Assembly (NCBI GenBank): GCA_018136815.1
Contig: CM030933.1
Span: 3,874,106-3,938,105, forward strand
Direction: 5' to 3'
Source of the DNA: Isochrysis galbana
Lineage: Eukaryota > Haptophyta > Isochrysidales > Isochrysidaceae
Length of the DNA stretch: 64,000 nt
Part shown: positions 63,197 through 64,000 of the stretch, in pieces
How positions within the stretch are numbered: position 1 is the stretch's first letter
How the letters are laid out: each line of letters begins with the position of its first letter
Made by a program: the position numbers and the translations under genes
Notes under the pieces: model-generated
Databases searched by the model: none
Told to the model about the DNA's origin: nothing
Seen by the model: the letters and a program-made list of their open reading frames with translations, nothing else

Positions 63197-64000
63197 TCCG
63201 CAAGCAAGAGAGCAACCCGTACGAGCCGTGGGGCAACCCTGCGGAAATCGCGGTCAAGTTGCTCGAGCGCACCATGCGTCCATTGCTCCTGGGGTGCAAT
63301 GCCCCCCAAGAGTATTGGGAGTTTGCGCTCTATCCAGCGATGGTGATCATCAACCGCATCCCCGGCGCCAAAGACACTGCTCCTCCTCTAGTGCGTGCCG
63401 GCATCCGCCACACGGTCAACCTGAGCATGCTCAAGGTGTTCGGTTGCAAGGCCATCGTGCAGAAGCCCAAGGCGTACCGCGACAACAACTTGTCGGAGCA
63501 AGCACAAGAGTGCATCTACTTGGGCCCGGCACGCTACCACACGGGCAACATCTTCATGTCGCTCGAGACGGGCAAGGTGTTTGTGAGCGGTGTGCACGCC
63601 ACCTTCATGGAGACCGAGTTCCCGTGGAAAACCACGAGGGGGGATGACGACATGAGTGGCGAAAGCTTTCTTGTTACTTGTCTCTTAGGGGTCTCTACCC
63701 TTGCACGGTCCGATGTCCGTTCAAACGACTCAACCGCCGTAACCGACTCAACGCCATCAAGATCTTGTGGCACATCGACGCCGAGTACTCGCTTGCACTC
63801 TCGTCGCCAAAGACAGTGTTGTCGTTGCCCAAGGTGGAGTAGTCCATCACCGTGTACGGGGCGGAGGCGTTCATCGCTTGGCGATCCAAGGCGCGCACGC
63901 CAAATCTCCTTTGCCTCCTCATGCGTGGTGTGCATGTCCTTGTGCTTGTCGGTGGTGTATGGTCCAAGCGAGTACGCCTTGGTCGTCTCGCCCTTGGGGA
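63197..64000 (+). pseudogene. outer copia copy, right part, rearranged
   Basis: 63202-63645 continues the plus-strand integrase interrupted at 58100 (KQESNPYEPWGNPAEIAVKL to VHATFMETEFPWKTTRG). 63651-63752 is a partial LTR in minus orientation (TGAGTGGCGAAAGCTTTC), of the same variant as 56152-56397. 63753-63860 and 63861-64000 are minus-strand pieces matching about 60066-60160 and 61371-61510 of the intact element. The copy continues beyond the window. Confidence 0.75.

Overview
The window is nuclear DNA of a GC-rich eukaryote, most likely a unicellular alga with a secondary red-type plastid. A haptophyte-like alga is my best guess, but this is inference. The evidence is a fucoxanthin/chlorophyll-type light-harvesting protein and a plastid FtsH whose N terminus combines a signal peptide ending in an ASAF-type cleavage motif with a further targeting segment. 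Introns are short (about 100-220 bp) with GTGNGN donors and CAG or TAG acceptors. There are no operons or bacterial signals. ATG starts were chosen throughout; a start at TTG or GTG was never accepted.

Likely host genes, left to right: a partial F-box protein (1-627, -); a four-zinc-knuckle CCHC protein (4372-5991, +); a 2-oxodicarboxylate-type mitochondrial carrier (8546-9493, -); plastid FtsH, two exons (13705-15913, +); an NAA50-like N-acetyltransferase (18328-19101, +); an SMP-like lipid-binding protein (20526-21986, +); a plastid DUF4336 protein (25788-27245, +); the splicing factor USP39/Sad1 (30137-31531, -), head-to-head with a three-exon light-harvesting gene (32000-33004, +); DNAJC11, two exons (36232-38462, -); tRNA-dihydrouridine synthase Dus3, two exons (42381-43925, +); a TANGO2/NRDE protein (44596-45627, +); a five-exon mitochondrial TMBIM5/GHITM protein (48930-50678, +); and a five-exon SnRK1/AMPK-type kinase (52688-55800, -). 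They form no single pathway. They cover plastid proteostasis and light harvesting, mitochondrial membrane biology, RNA processing and signalling.

About half of the window is mobile or repeated DNA. (i) A complete Ty1/copia element (58101-63196, -) has identical 239-bp LTRs, a single 1507-residue polyprotein and a TCCGC target duplication. It sits inside the integrase of a second, scrambled copy of its own family (56152-58100 and 63197-64000). (ii) A short hAT derivative (10142-10678) has 21-bp inverted repeats and an 8-bp CACACAGC duplication. A second hAT C-terminal fragment lies at 46655-46942. (iii) R1 is a GC-rich non-coding family of up to 1.2 kb with 16-17-bp target duplications (1297-2488, 11838-12766, plus truncated copies). 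(iv) R2/R3 is a degenerate LTR-type retroelement with gag, protease and integrase debris at 798-1175, 22995-25745, 28132-29260 and 33379-34870. (v) R4 is a GC box followed by a hairpin whose stem sequence varies. R5 is a roughly 50-codon ORF conserved in three places, once next to a frameshifted discoidin-like ORF. R6 is a tandem array with a period of about 205 bp, at two loci. R7 is a 13-bp terminal motif, TTTGACCGCCCTA.
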